From Candidatus Epulonipiscium sp. (lineage in GTDB: Bacteria; Bacillota; Clostridia; Lachnospirales; Defluviitaleaceae), in NCBI GenBank assembly GCA_012521175.1, contig JAAYMW010000052.1, positions 1 to 33,953 on the forward strand: 33,953 nt of DNA, given 5' to 3'. Positions 9,182 to 17,981 of this stretch are shown in pieces (the first letter of the stretch is position 1; each line of letters begins with the position of its first letter). A model generated the notes under the pieces. That model worked only from the letters and a program-made list of their open reading frames with translations, did no database searches and was not told the origin of the DNA. Position numbers and translations under genes: made by a program.

Positions 9182-9210
9182 ATTTTATGCGCATTAAAAA
9201 TCATTGTCAA
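9182..9210 (-). promoter_or_regulatory. hisS-aspS promoter
   Basis: A consensus TTGACA (9205-9210), a 17-bp spacer and TAAAAT (9182-9187) lie on the minus strand. The -35 box lies within the last codons of hemZ. Initiation near 9175 gives a leader of about 318 nt. Confidence 0.8.
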
Positions 9211-10612
9211 GGTCTTTCAATCCCTTTTGTTTTCTTAAGATCATTTCATCAACTCGATTGATATATTCTTCAACATTTTTAACATTAGGTATACGCTCAA
9301 TTCTATTGGTCTTAGGATCTACGACTTTTGTTATGGCTCCTGCCCCTAAGGCTAAGATTGTTTCTTTTTCTTCCATGATTTCAATATTGTACACCGACTC
9401 TTTTCCCACTTTACAATAGCCTACATTTTCAAAATTTCCAAGCATATTTTTTTGTCTGTAAAGATAATAGGGCTCCATACCCATCTCATAGGCCCCCTGA
9501 CTTGTAATGGATATCATTTCTTCTATTTCCTCAGCTTTTGTCAAGGTATATTCTTCTAAAGATTCTCTTAACCTTGAAGCCCGTTTAATCGCCATGGTAT
9601 GTACTGTAATGCTGTCGGGATCCAATGTCTTTATCTTTTCCATAGTAGTTTTAACATCCTGTGGACTTTCTCCGGGCAATCCTACAATTAAATCCATGTT
9701 GATGTTGCGATGCCCTATCTCCCTTGCCCAATGAAAAACTTTTACAATGTCTTCCGTAGTATGTCTTCTACCAATACGTATAAGAGTCTCTTCATTCATA
9801 GTTTGAGGATTTATAGAAATTCGGTTGACGTGATATTCTTTAAGCAACTCCAGTTTTCTTTTAGTAATCGTATCAGGACGCCCGGCTTCTACGGTAAATT
9901 CCTCTGTATCTTTCACATTAAAATGCTTATTCACCAACATTAACAATCTTCCCAGTTGGTCTTCATTTAAAGAAGTAGGCGTTCCGCCTCCTATATAGAT
10001 ACTCCTAACCTTCTTAATGCTGCTATACTTCCCACCGAAGATGATTTCTTTTTCCAGGGCATTCAGATAATCCTCTACCTGCTTTTCTCTATTGTCTATG
10101 GCATAGGAAGTAAAAGAGCAATACAGGCATCTCGTAGGGCAAAAAGGAATCCCAATATAGACACTAATCTCATTCTCTTGATTTTTTTCTAATATACTTT
10201 TTTCTTTTTCCGCAACTCTTATCATCAGTTCCACTTTATCTTCTCTGATACCATAGAACTTTAATAATCGTTTTTTTATCTCTTCCCTAGGCATATTCTG
10301 CTCAAGCATTTCATGCACAATTTTTGTAGGTCTTATGCCTGTAAGAAATCCCCAGGGCATTTTTACTCCGGTAAATTCACAAAGAGTACGGTAAAGGGTG
10401 CGAATCAAAAGCTGCTTGGTGTACTTTGGATCATCGCTTCCCTCTTCTTCTTTAAATCCTACAAGCTTATCCTTTTGATAAATTTCTGCTCTGCATAAAT
10501 TACCTCTTAAAATACTTCTAATCCTTACATCTTTAATATAACCCTCAAAAGGCTTTATGATATTTTCTATTTCGTAATGATATGCATGTCCAATTAATTC
10601 TATATCAATCAT
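9194..10612 (-). CDS. hemZ: Coproporphyrinogen III oxidase-like radical SAM protein HemZ
   Basis: This 472-residue oxygen-independent coproporphyrinogen-type enzyme has the radical SAM CxxxCxxC at Cys158, Cys162 and Cys165 (PFCPTRCLYCSF), followed by YIGGGTPT and the SAM-binding strand motifs VEAGRPDT and MDLIVGLPGES. The roughly 150-residue N-terminal extension before the cluster is the HemZ hallmark; HemN and HemW begin close to the cluster. The start lies two bases after the metallo-hydrolase stop with only a weak Shine-Dalgarno, suggesting coupled translation. No other haem gene is nearby, so the actual substrate is open; HemZ homologues occur in Clostridia that lack full haem pathways. 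Confidence 0.9.
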   Translation of the reverse strand: MIDIELIGHAYHYEIENIIKPFEGYIKDVRIRSILRGNLCRAEIYQKDKLVGFKEEEGSDDPKYTKQLLIRTLYRTLCEFTGVKMPWGFLTGIRPTKIVHEMLEQNMPREEIKKRLLKFYGIREDKVELMIRVAEKEKSILEKNQENEISVYIGIPFCPTRCLYCSFTSYAIDNREKQVEDYLNALEKEIIFGGKYSSIKKVRSIYIGGGTPTSLNEDQLGRLLMLVNKHFNVKDTEEFTVEAGRPDTITKRKLELLKEYHVNRISINPQTMNEETLIRIGRRHTTEDIVKVFHWAREIGHRNINMDLIVGLPGESPQDVKTTMEKIKTLDPDSITVHTMAIKRASRLRESLEEYTLTKAEEIEEMISITSQGAYEMGMEPYYLYRQKNMLGNFENVGYCKVGKESVYNIEIMEEKETILALGAGAITKVVDPKTNRIERIPNVKNVEEYINRVDEMILRKQKGLKDLDNDF

Positions 10613-10614
10613 AT

Positions 10615-11259
10615 TTATACATCCCAGCCATCTACACTGAAGTATGGATTTTCTCTTTTTTCAGAACCAATGGTTGTTGAGCCACCGTGTCCCGGGTAAA
10701 CTATAACATCTTCGGGAAGAACAAGAAGCTTATCCTTAATCCCGCTTTTTAAAAGATGAAAATTGCCACCGGGGAAATCCGTTCTTCCAATAGAGCTTTG
10801 AAACAAATTATCTCCCGAAAACAAAACTTTATGATGCTCTTCATAATAATTTACCCCATCCATAGTATGTCCAGGGGTATGAATCACTTTAAAAGATAAA
10901 TTTCCGACTTGAATGATTTCTCCGTCAGAAACAAATGTATCGGCAGTTTTTGTAAATCCCCTATGGGCAAACGCACCAGAAAGATTAAGATTAGGATTAC
11001 TTAAATATTCATTTCCTTTCTCATGGATAACAACTTCTGCTCCAGTAAATTCTTTAATCTTATCCAATGCTCCTATATGGTCAAAATGGCCATGGGTGAT
11101 AAGAATATATTCTATATCTAAATTTTCGTTCTTTATGGCTTCAATAATTTTATTTCCCTCTGCTCCGGGATCTACTACTATACCTTTACCGCTCGTTTCA
11201 TCTCCCATGATATAACAGTTTACTCCCATCATCCCTACGGTAAGCACTTTTAATATCAT
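10615..11259 (-). CDS. Metallo-beta-lactamase-fold hydrolase (glyoxalase II-like)
   Basis: This 214-residue cytoplasmic dinuclear-metal hydrolase has the metal motif HGHFDH (about residues 65-70), then HTPGHT, FSGDNLF and the C-terminal YPGHG, the order expected of the glyoxalase II/YcbL branch. The likely chemistry is thioester hydrolysis, but this branch has broad substrates. I chose ATG 11259 because AAGGAG lies just upstream; a longer frame adds 11 residues that overlap the end of dtd. It sits between dtd and hemZ in a tight cluster, a gene order I associate with Clostridia. Confidence 0.88.
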   Translation of the reverse strand: MILKVLTVGMMGVNCYIMGDETSGKGIVVDPGAEGNKIIEAIKNENLDIEYILITHGHFDHIGALDKIKEFTGAEVVIHEKGNEYLSNPNLNLSGAFAHRGFTKTADTFVSDGEIIQVGNLSFKVIHTPGHTMDGVNYYEEHHKVLFSGDNLFQSSIGRTDFPGGNFHLLKSGIKDKLLVLPEDVIVYPGHGGSTTIGSEKRENPYFSVDGWDV

Positions 11260-11275
11260 ACAGGTTCTCCTTACA

Positions 11276-11725
11276 TTAAAAATTTTTATCACTATCCATT
11301 AAAATGGTTACTGGACCATCGTTTAATAAATTCACTTCCATATGGCTTTGAAATTTTCCCTGCTCTACTTTAATACCCGTTGCTTTTGCTTTTTCAATAA
11401 ATCTATTATAAATTTGTTCAGCAACAGCAGGAGGCGCTGCATTTGAATAACTTGGCCTCTTCCCTTTTCTGGCATCTCCATATAGAGTAAAATTAGGGAC
11501 AATCAAAAGCTCTCCTCCTACATCTTTAAGAGACAGGTTCATCTTGCCTTCTTCATCTTCAAAAATTCTTAAATGAATGATTTTATCCATCATATAATCC
11601 ATCACTTTTTCATCATCCGACTCCTGCATTCCCAGAAGAACCAGCAACCCTTTTCCAATTTCCCCAATAATATTTCCATCAACTTTAACACTCGCATGAG
11701 CTACTTTTTGTATAACTGCCCTCAA
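11276..11725 (-). CDS. dtd: D-aminoacyl-tRNA deacylase
   Basis: This 149-residue protein hydrolyses D-amino acids (and Gly mischarged on tRNA-Ala) from tRNA. It spans the full family from MRAVIQKV to the C terminus, and the Gly-cisPro selectivity motif NDGPVT is intact (Gly137-Pro138). The other signature, normally Ser-Gln-Phe-Thr at 77-80, reads Pro-Asn-Phe-Thr (VPNFTLYGD). The start is TTG, with AGGAGG seven bases upstream; that Shine-Dalgarno overlaps the TAG stop of rel (TAGGAGG), so the two are coupled. Position in the rel-dtd pair is typical of Firmicutes. Confidence 0.94.
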   Translation of the reverse strand: MRAVIQKVAHASVKVDGNIIGEIGKGLLVLLGMQESDDEKVMDYMMDKIIHLRIFEDEEGKMNLSLKDVGGELLIVPNFTLYGDARKGKRPSYSNAAPPAVAEQIYNRFIEKAKATGIKVEQGKFQSHMEVNLLNDGPVTILMDSDKNF

Positions 11726-11736
11726 TGCTTTACCTC

Positions 11737-13974
11737 CTAGGTAGTCACTCGTATAATATCGTTTATTCCAGGTATATTCTTAATTTTCTTGGTAATAACC
11801 TCTAATTGCTGCACACCACTAATCTCTATGGTAATATTAAAGATCGATTCATTATTTTTATTCGTTCTGGCATTCAGCGCCTTTACGGGGATTTTTTCTT
11901 CTGTAAGTACCCTCGAAATATCAATGAGCATACCCATTCTGTCTTCACCGATTACTTTAATTTCTGTCTGATAGGTTCTATTTTTCGTATCCTGCTCAGC
12001 AACATACCATTCCGCATCAATTAAACGATTTTTGTCTTCATCCCCTAAATGAATAATATTAATGCAATCGGTTCTATGAATGGACACTCCTCTGCCTCTT
12101 GTAATAAACCCGACGATTTCATCTCCCGGAACAGGATTGCAGCATTTAGAAAAGCGCACCGCCACATCTCCTACTCCCTTTACGACTATACCACTTTTTG
12201 ATTTTTTAACAGGCTTTTTAGATTCTTCCTGAGGAACAATAATATTCTCTTCTGTTATGTGCTTTTTCTGCTCTTTTTGATATTCCTCATACAATCTATG
12301 AATAACTTGCCCTTCTTTAAGGCCTCCATGTCCTACAGCCGCACAAACTGCATCCCAGGTTTGAAATCCATACTTTCTTAAAACCGATTCAATTCCTTCC
12401 GGCTTTAATAAATCGTTTAAATTGAGGCCTTTTCTTTTGGCATCTTTCTCAAGCATTTCTTTCCCACGAATGATGTTTTCCTCTTTGAATTCTTTTTTAA
12501 ACCATTGATTGATTTTAGTTTTTGCCTGAGAACTTTTTACATTTTTGAGCCAATCCCTGCTAGGCCCTCTTGAATTTTGAGAGGTTAATATCTCAATACG
12601 GTCTCCATTTTTTATCTGATAATCAAACGTAACGATTTTACCATTTGCTTTAGCGCCTACCATCTTATTCCCAACAGCACTATGAATAGAATAAGCAAAA
12701 TCAATTGGCGTAGAACCATAGGGAAGACTGATAACATCCCCTTTAGGCGTAAAAGCGTATACCTGATCATTAAATATATCTAAATCCAGCCTAAGCGCAT
12801 CCATAAATTCCTTATTATCAGACATTTCTCTCTGCCATTCAAGAATCTGCCTTAACCATGCCAGTTTTTCTTCAGTCTTGTCCTGGGATTTATCATGGTT
12901 TTTACTTCCTTTTTTACCTTCTTTATATTTCCAATGGGCAGCAATCCCATATTCTGCTGTACGATGCATTTCCCATGTTCGAATTTGAACCTCGAAAGGT
13001 TCTCCCTCAGGGCCGATGACACTGGTATGAAGAGATTGGTACATATTGGGTTTGGGCATAGCAATATAATCCTTAAATCTTCCCGGAATCGGTTTATACA
13101 TTTCATGTATAACACCAAGCACCCCATAGCAATCCTTAACTGAATCCACTATGGCTCGAATAGCAAACAAATCATAAATTTGATCTAAGGTTTTATTTTG
13201 ACCCACCATTTTTTTATAAATACTAAAAAAGTGTTTTGGCCTTCCTTCAACGGATGCTTTAATACCTGCTTCATCTAACTTTTTCTTTACCTGTTCAATA
13301 ATTTTTTCTATATATTCTACCCGTTCAATACGTCTTCTTGCAATTTTTCCCACCAAGTCATAATAAGCTTCCGGTTCAAGATATCTAAGGGCTAAATCAT
13401 CCAACTCCACTTTGATCTTGGAAATACCCAGTCGATGGGCCAAAGGCGCATATATATGCAATGTTTCATAAGCCTTTTCTTTTTGTTTTTCCGGGGACAT
13501 GAAGCGAAGGGTTCTCATATTGTGCAATCTGTCGGCAAGTTTAATCAGAATGACTCTTATATCCTGAGCCATGGCCAAAAACATCTTTCGATAATTCTCT
13601 GCCTGAATTTCTTCTTTTTCCATTTCTTTATTGCCGGTAGAAAACTCAATCTTACCTAACTTTGTTACGCCTTCTACCAATCTGGCAATTTCTTCGCTAA
13701 AAAGTCTTGATATATCTTCAAAGGTATAGTCGGTATCTTCAATAATATCATGGAGAATTCCTGCCGTTATAGATTCTAAATCCAGCTCCAGCTCAGCCAA
13801 AATAACTGCTACTTCCAATGGATGTATGATATAAGGTTCTCCGGATTTGCGGTATTGGCTTTTATGTGCTTCCTTGGCAAGATGATAAGCACGTTCAATC
13901 ATCGATAAATCATTGGAGGGATGATAAGATTGAATTGTGCGTATTAACTTTTGGTAAATCGCTTCGTCGGGCAT
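11737..13974 (-). CDS. relA: Bifunctional (p)ppGpp synthetase/hydrolase Rel
   Basis: This 745-residue long RSH protein makes and degrades (p)ppGpp. The HD hydrolase has His51 and HDIIED (75-80), all intact. The synthetase region carries GRFKDYIAMPKPN, whose R-x-K-D loop is the bifunctional (not RelA-only) signature, and YQSLHTSV. A TGS domain follows (VYAFTPKGDVISLPYGSTPIDFAY), then a Cys-rich zinc-finger region (FSKCCNPVPGD) and a C-terminal ACT domain. I start it at ATG 13974: a promoter's -10 box lies at 14014-14019, so upstream in-frame ATGs (14082 and 14004) would be before, or right at, the transcript start. It heads rel-dtd. Confidence 0.96.
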   Translation of the reverse strand: MPDEAIYQKLIRTIQSYHPSNDLSMIERAYHLAKEAHKSQYRKSGEPYIIHPLEVAVILAELELDLESITAGILHDIIEDTDYTFEDISRLFSEEIARLVEGVTKLGKIEFSTGNKEMEKEEIQAENYRKMFLAMAQDIRVILIKLADRLHNMRTLRFMSPEKQKEKAYETLHIYAPLAHRLGISKIKVELDDLALRYLEPEAYYDLVGKIARRRIERVEYIEKIIEQVKKKLDEAGIKASVEGRPKHFFSIYKKMVGQNKTLDQIYDLFAIRAIVDSVKDCYGVLGVIHEMYKPIPGRFKDYIAMPKPNMYQSLHTSVIGPEGEPFEVQIRTWEMHRTAEYGIAAHWKYKEGKKGSKNHDKSQDKTEEKLAWLRQILEWQREMSDNKEFMDALRLDLDIFNDQVYAFTPKGDVISLPYGSTPIDFAYSIHSAVGNKMVGAKANGKIVTFDYQIKNGDRIEILTSQNSRGPSRDWLKNVKSSQAKTKINQWFKKEFKEENIIRGKEMLEKDAKRKGLNLNDLLKPEGIESVLRKYGFQTWDAVCAAVGHGGLKEGQVIHRLYEEYQKEQKKHITEENIIVPQEESKKPVKKSKSGIVVKGVGDVAVRFSKCCNPVPGDEIVGFITRGRGVSIHRTDCINIIHLGDEDKNRLIDAEWYVAEQDTKNRTYQTEIKVIGEDRMGMLIDISRVLTEEKIPVKALNARTNKNNESIFNITIEISGVQQLEVITKKIKNIPGINDIIRVTT

Positions 13975-14013
13975 ATTTTTCCCCCATTCGTTATATATAA
14001 ACATATTTCCTTT

Positions 14014-14042
14014 ATTATAGTCATTCTCTACTATAAATGCAA
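14014..14042 (-). promoter_or_regulatory. Promoter of rel
   Basis: On the minus strand, TTGCAT (14037-14042), 17 bp and TATAAT (14014-14019) precede the rel start at 13974. The position sets the rel translation start and lies just beyond the stop of the upstream pseudouridine synthase gene. Confidence 0.75.
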
Positions 14043-14089
14043 CATTCTCAAAAAAAGAAACTGAACTGTCAGAACATTCCATGTAAATA

Positions 14090-14779
14090 TCAAATGTTAA
14101 AAAGGCTAAAAGGATATGCCGTCGGTTTTAATTCAAAGCTACATACCTTATTGGTTTTAGGGTGGTTAAAAGTTAATTTCCATGCCCATAGTGCAATTTG
14201 AGTCCATTCTTTTTTCTTTACAAAAACTAGATTGTATTTAGTATCTCCCCAAAGAGGCAAATTTTTATTAGCCAACTGAACGCGTATTTGATGATGTCTA
14301 CCGGTTTTTAATTCAATTTTTAAAAGACTTAAAGGAGTTTCCTGTGTATATACACTATTTACATAGGTATATTCAAGAATAGCTTCTTTTGCTCCTTTAG
14401 TCCCTTGAGGAACTACTTTGGATATATTCTTTACCTGATTTTTAAGAAGATAATCTCTTAATTCTTCATGGTCTGCTCCTGGCTTTCCACATACTACAGC
14501 TAAATATTCCTTTTTAAAATGATGCGACTGCATTTGCTCAGACAGTTTTGCATTGGCATCTTTAGTCTTTGCAAATACCATCAGTCCCCCAACAGGTCTA
14601 TCCAGCCGATGGACAAGCCCTATGTAAGGGTTTCTGGCAGCAGGATATTTCTTTTTTAAGTCCCCTTTAAGTAAGCTCAGCATATCCATATCTCCCGTTT
14701 TATCCTGTTGGGAGGGTACTTTAGGGGGTTTTTCAACCACAATGATATGTGCATCTTCATATATTACTCTTATCTCCAT
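14090..14779 (-). CDS. RluA-family pseudouridine synthase
   Basis: This 229-residue RNA pseudouridine synthase has the catalytic Asp60 in GLVHRLDRPVGGLMVF, the RluA-family signature. Further blocks are FKKEYLAVVCGKP and GRHHQIRVQLA. There is no N-terminal S4 domain, so it is the short RluA/TruC-like type; which rRNA or tRNA uridine it modifies cannot be read. The start is ATG 14779, with AAGGAG seven bases upstream; a TTG 18 bases earlier would overlap that Shine-Dalgarno. It is followed directly by the rel promoter and preceded by an isolated copy of the window's AT-rich palindrome. Confidence 0.9.
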   Translation of the reverse strand: MEIRVIYEDAHIIVVEKPPKVPSQQDKTGDMDMLSLLKGDLKKKYPAARNPYIGLVHRLDRPVGGLMVFAKTKDANAKLSEQMQSHHFKKEYLAVVCGKPGADHEELRDYLLKNQVKNISKVVPQGTKGAKEAILEYTYVNSVYTQETPLSLLKIELKTGRHHQIRVQLANKNLPLWGDTKYNLVFVKKKEWTQIALWAWKLTFNHPKTNKVCSFELKPTAYPFSLFNI

Positions 14780-14812
14780 AGTCTTCTCCTTTTTCAAAAG
14801 ATTAAACTTTTC

Positions 14813-14859
14813 TTTTTATTGCATAGAAAATCCAGTGGAATTTTCTGTGCAATAAAAAA
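14813..14859. repeat. Isolated palindrome of the dispersed repeat family
   Basis: Arms TTTTTATTGCATAGAAAAT (14813-14831) and ATTTTCTGTGCAATAAAAA (14840-14858) match the terminal palindrome of the larger repeats at 25520-25648 and 28530-28563. Each strand reads T-run, stem, A-run, so it is not a conventional terminator. Confidence 0.8.
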
Positions 14860-14863
14860 TAAT

Positions 14864-14883
14864 GGAACGCATGTATGCGTTCC
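14864..14883 (-). terminator. Terminator of recJ-apt
   Basis: A perfect 9-bp stem GGAACGCAT / ATGCGTTCC with a 2-nt spacer lies six bases after apt and is followed on the minus strand by ATTATTTTTT. Confidence 0.85.
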
Positions 14884-14889
14884 GTCAAC

Positions 14890-15402
14890 TTAGTATTTTA
14901 TAATGGATTCTACACTATAACCTTTCAAAATCTCCCTGCCCTTTAGAAACTCTAATTCAATCAAATATACAAGCTTGACTACCTCGCCCCCAACTTGTTC
15001 GATTAAATCAATAATCGCCTTGGAGGTTCCTCCAGTTGCCAATAAATCATCTACAATAACTACTTTTTGACCAGGCTTAATCGCATCTATATGCATCTCA
15101 ATGGTCGCTGTCCCATACTCTAAATCATACTCTTTTTCAACGGTTTCATAAGGTAATTTCCCTTTTTTGCGTATAGGAATAAACCCTTTATTCATGTTGT
15201 ATGCTATAGGAACGCCAAAAATAAAACCTCTGGATTCTGGTCCTATAATAAGATCAAAATCTACTCCATCCAGTTTATCCATCATTTGATCAATGGATGC
15301 TTTTAACCCTTCAGGGCTTTGCAAAATAGGTGTGATATCCTTAAATACAATGCCTTCTTTTGGAAAGTCTATTACATCTCTTACAATCTGCTTTAAATCC
15401 AT
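14890..15402 (-). CDS. apt: Adenine phosphoribosyltransferase
   Basis: This 170-residue purine-salvage enzyme converts adenine and PRPP to AMP. The PRPP-binding loop VVIVDDLLATGGTS (114-127) and the substrate hood segment GPESRGFIFG are intact, and the length is standard. The Shine-Dalgarno GGGGGA lies inside the last codons of recJ (one base separates the genes), so translation is coupled. recJ-apt-rel order is common in Firmicutes; here a terminator and the RluA-type gene come between apt and rel. Confidence 0.97.
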   Translation of the reverse strand: MDLKQIVRDVIDFPKEGIVFKDITPILQSPEGLKASIDQMMDKLDGVDFDLIIGPESRGFIFGVPIAYNMNKGFIPIRKKGKLPYETVEKEYDLEYGTATIEMHIDAIKPGQKVVIVDDLLATGGTSKAIIDLIEQVGGEVVKLVYLIELEFLKGREILKGYSVESIIKY

Positions 15403-15403
15403 T

Positions 15404-17854
15404 CTACTTCCCCCTCTGGTTCTCTTTTAAATATTTTGCCCATCGAATCATTTTTTGAAGTATTTTAGAATCCTCTAAAGTTACTTTTTGATTCGAAAGG
15501 TGGTGGAAAAATACAGTATCACTCTCAAATTTATAGCGTATTAAGCCTAATTCTTCAAAAACATCCATACATAAAAGCAGTTTAAATTCATTCATATCCG
15601 CTGCTTTATTACATTCCATCAAAAGATGGTCTAAGTATGCAGATCGAATATTTAAGGTTTCGAGCAATTTTATATGTCTATACAAAGCTGCAAAATCCTG
15701 ACGATTAGGAATCAATTTTTTTATTTCATCCTGATGAATGGTATAGCTTTTCTCAACCCAATACAGAATATTGACTTTTTTCTTAAGCAAATTATATTCT
15801 GAAGGACTCCATAATGGATCGTAAAGAATCACCTTCTCGTATGAATTAAAATCAATGTGTTCAATGATAGGATTAACAACAATATCATATTCACTTTTTG
15901 AGCCACAACAATTAGTATACCAAACTTTTGGCTTTTTGTTAAATAGATTTTGATGATTTTTTATTTCTTTTAGCAGCTTAACCAAATTCGTTTTGGTATG
16001 CACTAAGAGAATCGTTTTTCTGTCATCAAATAAATCTTCTGTTGAAAGTTTATATTCTAAATCTAAATCCATAGTAGCTTCTTTTTGTTTGATATCTATT
16101 TGTTTAAATAAATGATATAAAGACAAATAGTAATTGTATTTCATCTCATCTTCTTCTGTATATTTTAAGTCTTTGATTAAAAGTTGAGGTTCTTCCACTT
16201 GATTCCATTTATTGATTTCCAGGGCAAAAGCAACAGAAACTTTACGGCCCCAATTAAGATAGTTGCTGTAATCTCCTAACCCAAAACCAATACCATTCAC
16301 TATCTTATTGGAATCTGTAAAAGCAATCTTTAGATGATTTCCTTCTTTCCCTACAGGACGAATATTTTGAATGACACTTTCCAAAGAAAACAAAGGTTGA
16401 GGATTACCGACCCCATAGGGCTCCATCAATGCTAATTCCGTGGCCAAATCAAGGTTAATATCATCCAGTTTAATATGCGCATCTAAATAGATTTTTGGTA
16501 TTAATGTTTCTTCATCCATTATATTATTAGCATATTCATTAATAAAAATTCTAAAATCATTAATATTTTCTATAGGCATCGTTAAACCTGCTGCCATTTC
16601 ATGTCCTCCGAATTTTGTGAGAAACTGGCTGCTGCTACAAAGTGCCTCAAAAATATTAAAACCTGATACGCTCCTTGCCGATCCCTTTGCAACTCCGTCT
16701 TCTATACATAATAAAATAGTAGGTCGATAGAATTTTTCCATGATTCTTGAGGCGGCTATTCCTATTACTCCATGATGCCAATTTTCTGATGCAACGACAA
16801 TAACCTTAGTGTTTTCCATATCAAGCTCTTTTTCTATAAGTTCCAGGGCTTCTTCTAAGATTCTTTGTTCCATTTCTTGTCTGCGTCTGTTTTCATCATT
16901 AAGTTCTTCTGCAATAAATGTCGCTGTCTCTTCATTTTTGGTAATAAAGAGCTCAATGCCTCTCTTTGCATCTCCCACTCTACCTGCAGCATTTAATCTG
17001 GGGGCTATACCAAACCCTATCAGTCCCGCGGTAATAGCACCTCCTTTGTATCCTGACACCCTAAGAAGCGTCTTAAGACCTACATTCCAGGTATTTGGAA
17101 TACTTTCAAAGCCCTTCTTAACAAAGATTCTATTTTCATCCACTAATGAAACCACATCGGCTACAGTGCCTATAGCAACAATGTCTATATATTTCCAAAT
17201 ACTGTTTTCAACCCTTAGCTTTTTTGCCAATCCTTGAATGAGTTTAAAAGTGACACCAACTCCAGCCAATAGTTTAAAAGGATAGCCGCATTCCTTCTGT
17301 TTCGGGTCAATCACGGCATAGGCCTCTGGAATTTCACTCTGACATTCATGGTGGTCTGTGATAATAAGATCTATTCCTAATTCTTTCGCAAATTTTGCCT
17401 CATTGACTGCTGCAATTCCTGTGTCCACCGTGATAATAATCTCTGTACCACTATCTTTAAGTTTTCTAATAGCATCTATATTAAGCCCGTAGCCCTCTTC
17501 TATACGATCCGGGACATAATAGTCTATATTGCCTCCGTTTTCTTTTAAAAACATAAAAAGAATTGAAGTACTGGTAATTCCATCGACATCATAATCCCCA
17601 TAAATCGTAATTTTTCTTTTCTGTGCTAAACCTTCTAAAATCCTCTCCACTGCTTTTTCCATATCCTTTAGCAAAAAAGGATCATGAAGTCTGGAATAAT
17701 CCGGATGTAAAAAGGACATCATATCATCAGTATTTTTAATGCCTCTATTGTTTAAGACTTTAGCCATTAATGGCGAAACAGGCAACTTTTCTGTTTTATC
17801 TGAATGTTCTTCGCTAGCGCCGCGATACACCCATAAATTTTTTGATTGAATCAT
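15404..17854 (-). CDS. recJ: Single-stranded-DNA-specific exonuclease RecJ
   Basis: This 816-residue 5'-3' ssDNA exonuclease acts in recombination and mismatch repair. The DHH catalytic domain shows YGDYDVDGITS and LIITDHHE; the DHHA1 domain carries the GGHEMAAGLTM loop; an OB-like nucleic-acid-binding domain follows to about residue 560. The remaining roughly 250 residues are an additional C-terminal region, as in longer Firmicutes RecJ proteins. The start has GGAGGG five bases upstream, and a TATAAT lies on the minus strand at 17881-17886. Confidence 0.96.
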   Translation of the reverse strand: MIQSKNLWVYRGASEEHSDKTEKLPVSPLMAKVLNNRGIKNTDDMMSFLHPDYSRLHDPFLLKDMEKAVERILEGLAQKRKITIYGDYDVDGITSTSILFMFLKENGGNIDYYVPDRIEEGYGLNIDAIRKLKDSGTEIIITVDTGIAAVNEAKFAKELGIDLIITDHHECQSEIPEAYAVIDPKQKECGYPFKLLAGVGVTFKLIQGLAKKLRVENSIWKYIDIVAIGTVADVVSLVDENRIFVKKGFESIPNTWNVGLKTLLRVSGYKGGAITAGLIGFGIAPRLNAAGRVGDAKRGIELFITKNEETATFIAEELNDENRRRQEMEQRILEEALELIEKELDMENTKVIVVASENWHHGVIGIAASRIMEKFYRPTILLCIEDGVAKGSARSVSGFNIFEALCSSSQFLTKFGGHEMAAGLTMPIENINDFRIFINEYANNIMDEETLIPKIYLDAHIKLDDINLDLATELALMEPYGVGNPQPLFSLESVIQNIRPVGKEGNHLKIAFTDSNKIVNGIGFGLGDYSNYLNWGRKVSVAFALEINKWNQVEEPQLLIKDLKYTEEDEMKYNYYLSLYHLFKQIDIKQKEATMDLDLEYKLSTEDLFDDRKTILLVHTKTNLVKLLKEIKNHQNLFNKKPKVWYTNCCGSKSEYDIVVNPIIEHIDFNSYEKVILYDPLWSPSEYNLLKKKVNILYWVEKSYTIHQDEIKKLIPNRQDFAALYRHIKLLETLNIRSAYLDHLLMECNKAADMNEFKLLLCMDVFEELGLIRYKFESDTVFFHHLSNQKVTLEDSKILQKMIRWAKYLKENQRGK

Positions 17855-17880
17855 TTTATCCCTCCATAATCGCAGCTTTT

Positions 17881-17886
17881 ATTATA
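17881..17886 (-). promoter_or_regulatory. Candidate -10 element of recJ-apt
   Basis: A perfect TATAAT lies about 27 bp before the recJ ATG. I do not see a convincing -35 hexamer at the right distance; a run of eight T lies upstream. Confidence 0.45.
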
Positions 17887-17942
17887 ACCAAGCAGCAAAA
17901 AAAAGTCCACGAGATTTTCTTGTACCAAAATTGTGTAGAATA

Positions 17943-17951
17943 TGCTATAAT
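17943..17951 (+). promoter_or_regulatory. Extended -10 promoter of the S1-domain gene
   Basis: TGCTATAAT is an extended -10 element, located about 30 bp before the ATG; the -35 region is weak. Confidence 0.55.
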
Positions 17952-17981
17952 GGAGTTGCAATAAAATATAGGAGTGTTGAT

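Noticed and set aside
12852-13127. 91-codon frame inside rel on the same strand
   Set aside because: Shadow of the Rel synthetase domain in another frame; no gene signals.
13975-14082. 36-codon N-terminal extension of rel
   Set aside because: It lies over the -35 and -10 boxes of the rel promoter; RSH proteins start near MPDEAIYQ.
14813-14859. AT-rich palindrome as an intrinsic terminator
   Set aside because: On both strands the stem is preceded by T and followed by A, the reverse of a terminator; the true apt terminator is the GGAACGCAT hairpin beside it.
16809-17237. 142-codon frame antisense to recJ, Ser/Ile/Leu-rich
   Set aside because: Mirror of hydrophobic and charged codons in recJ; no start signals.
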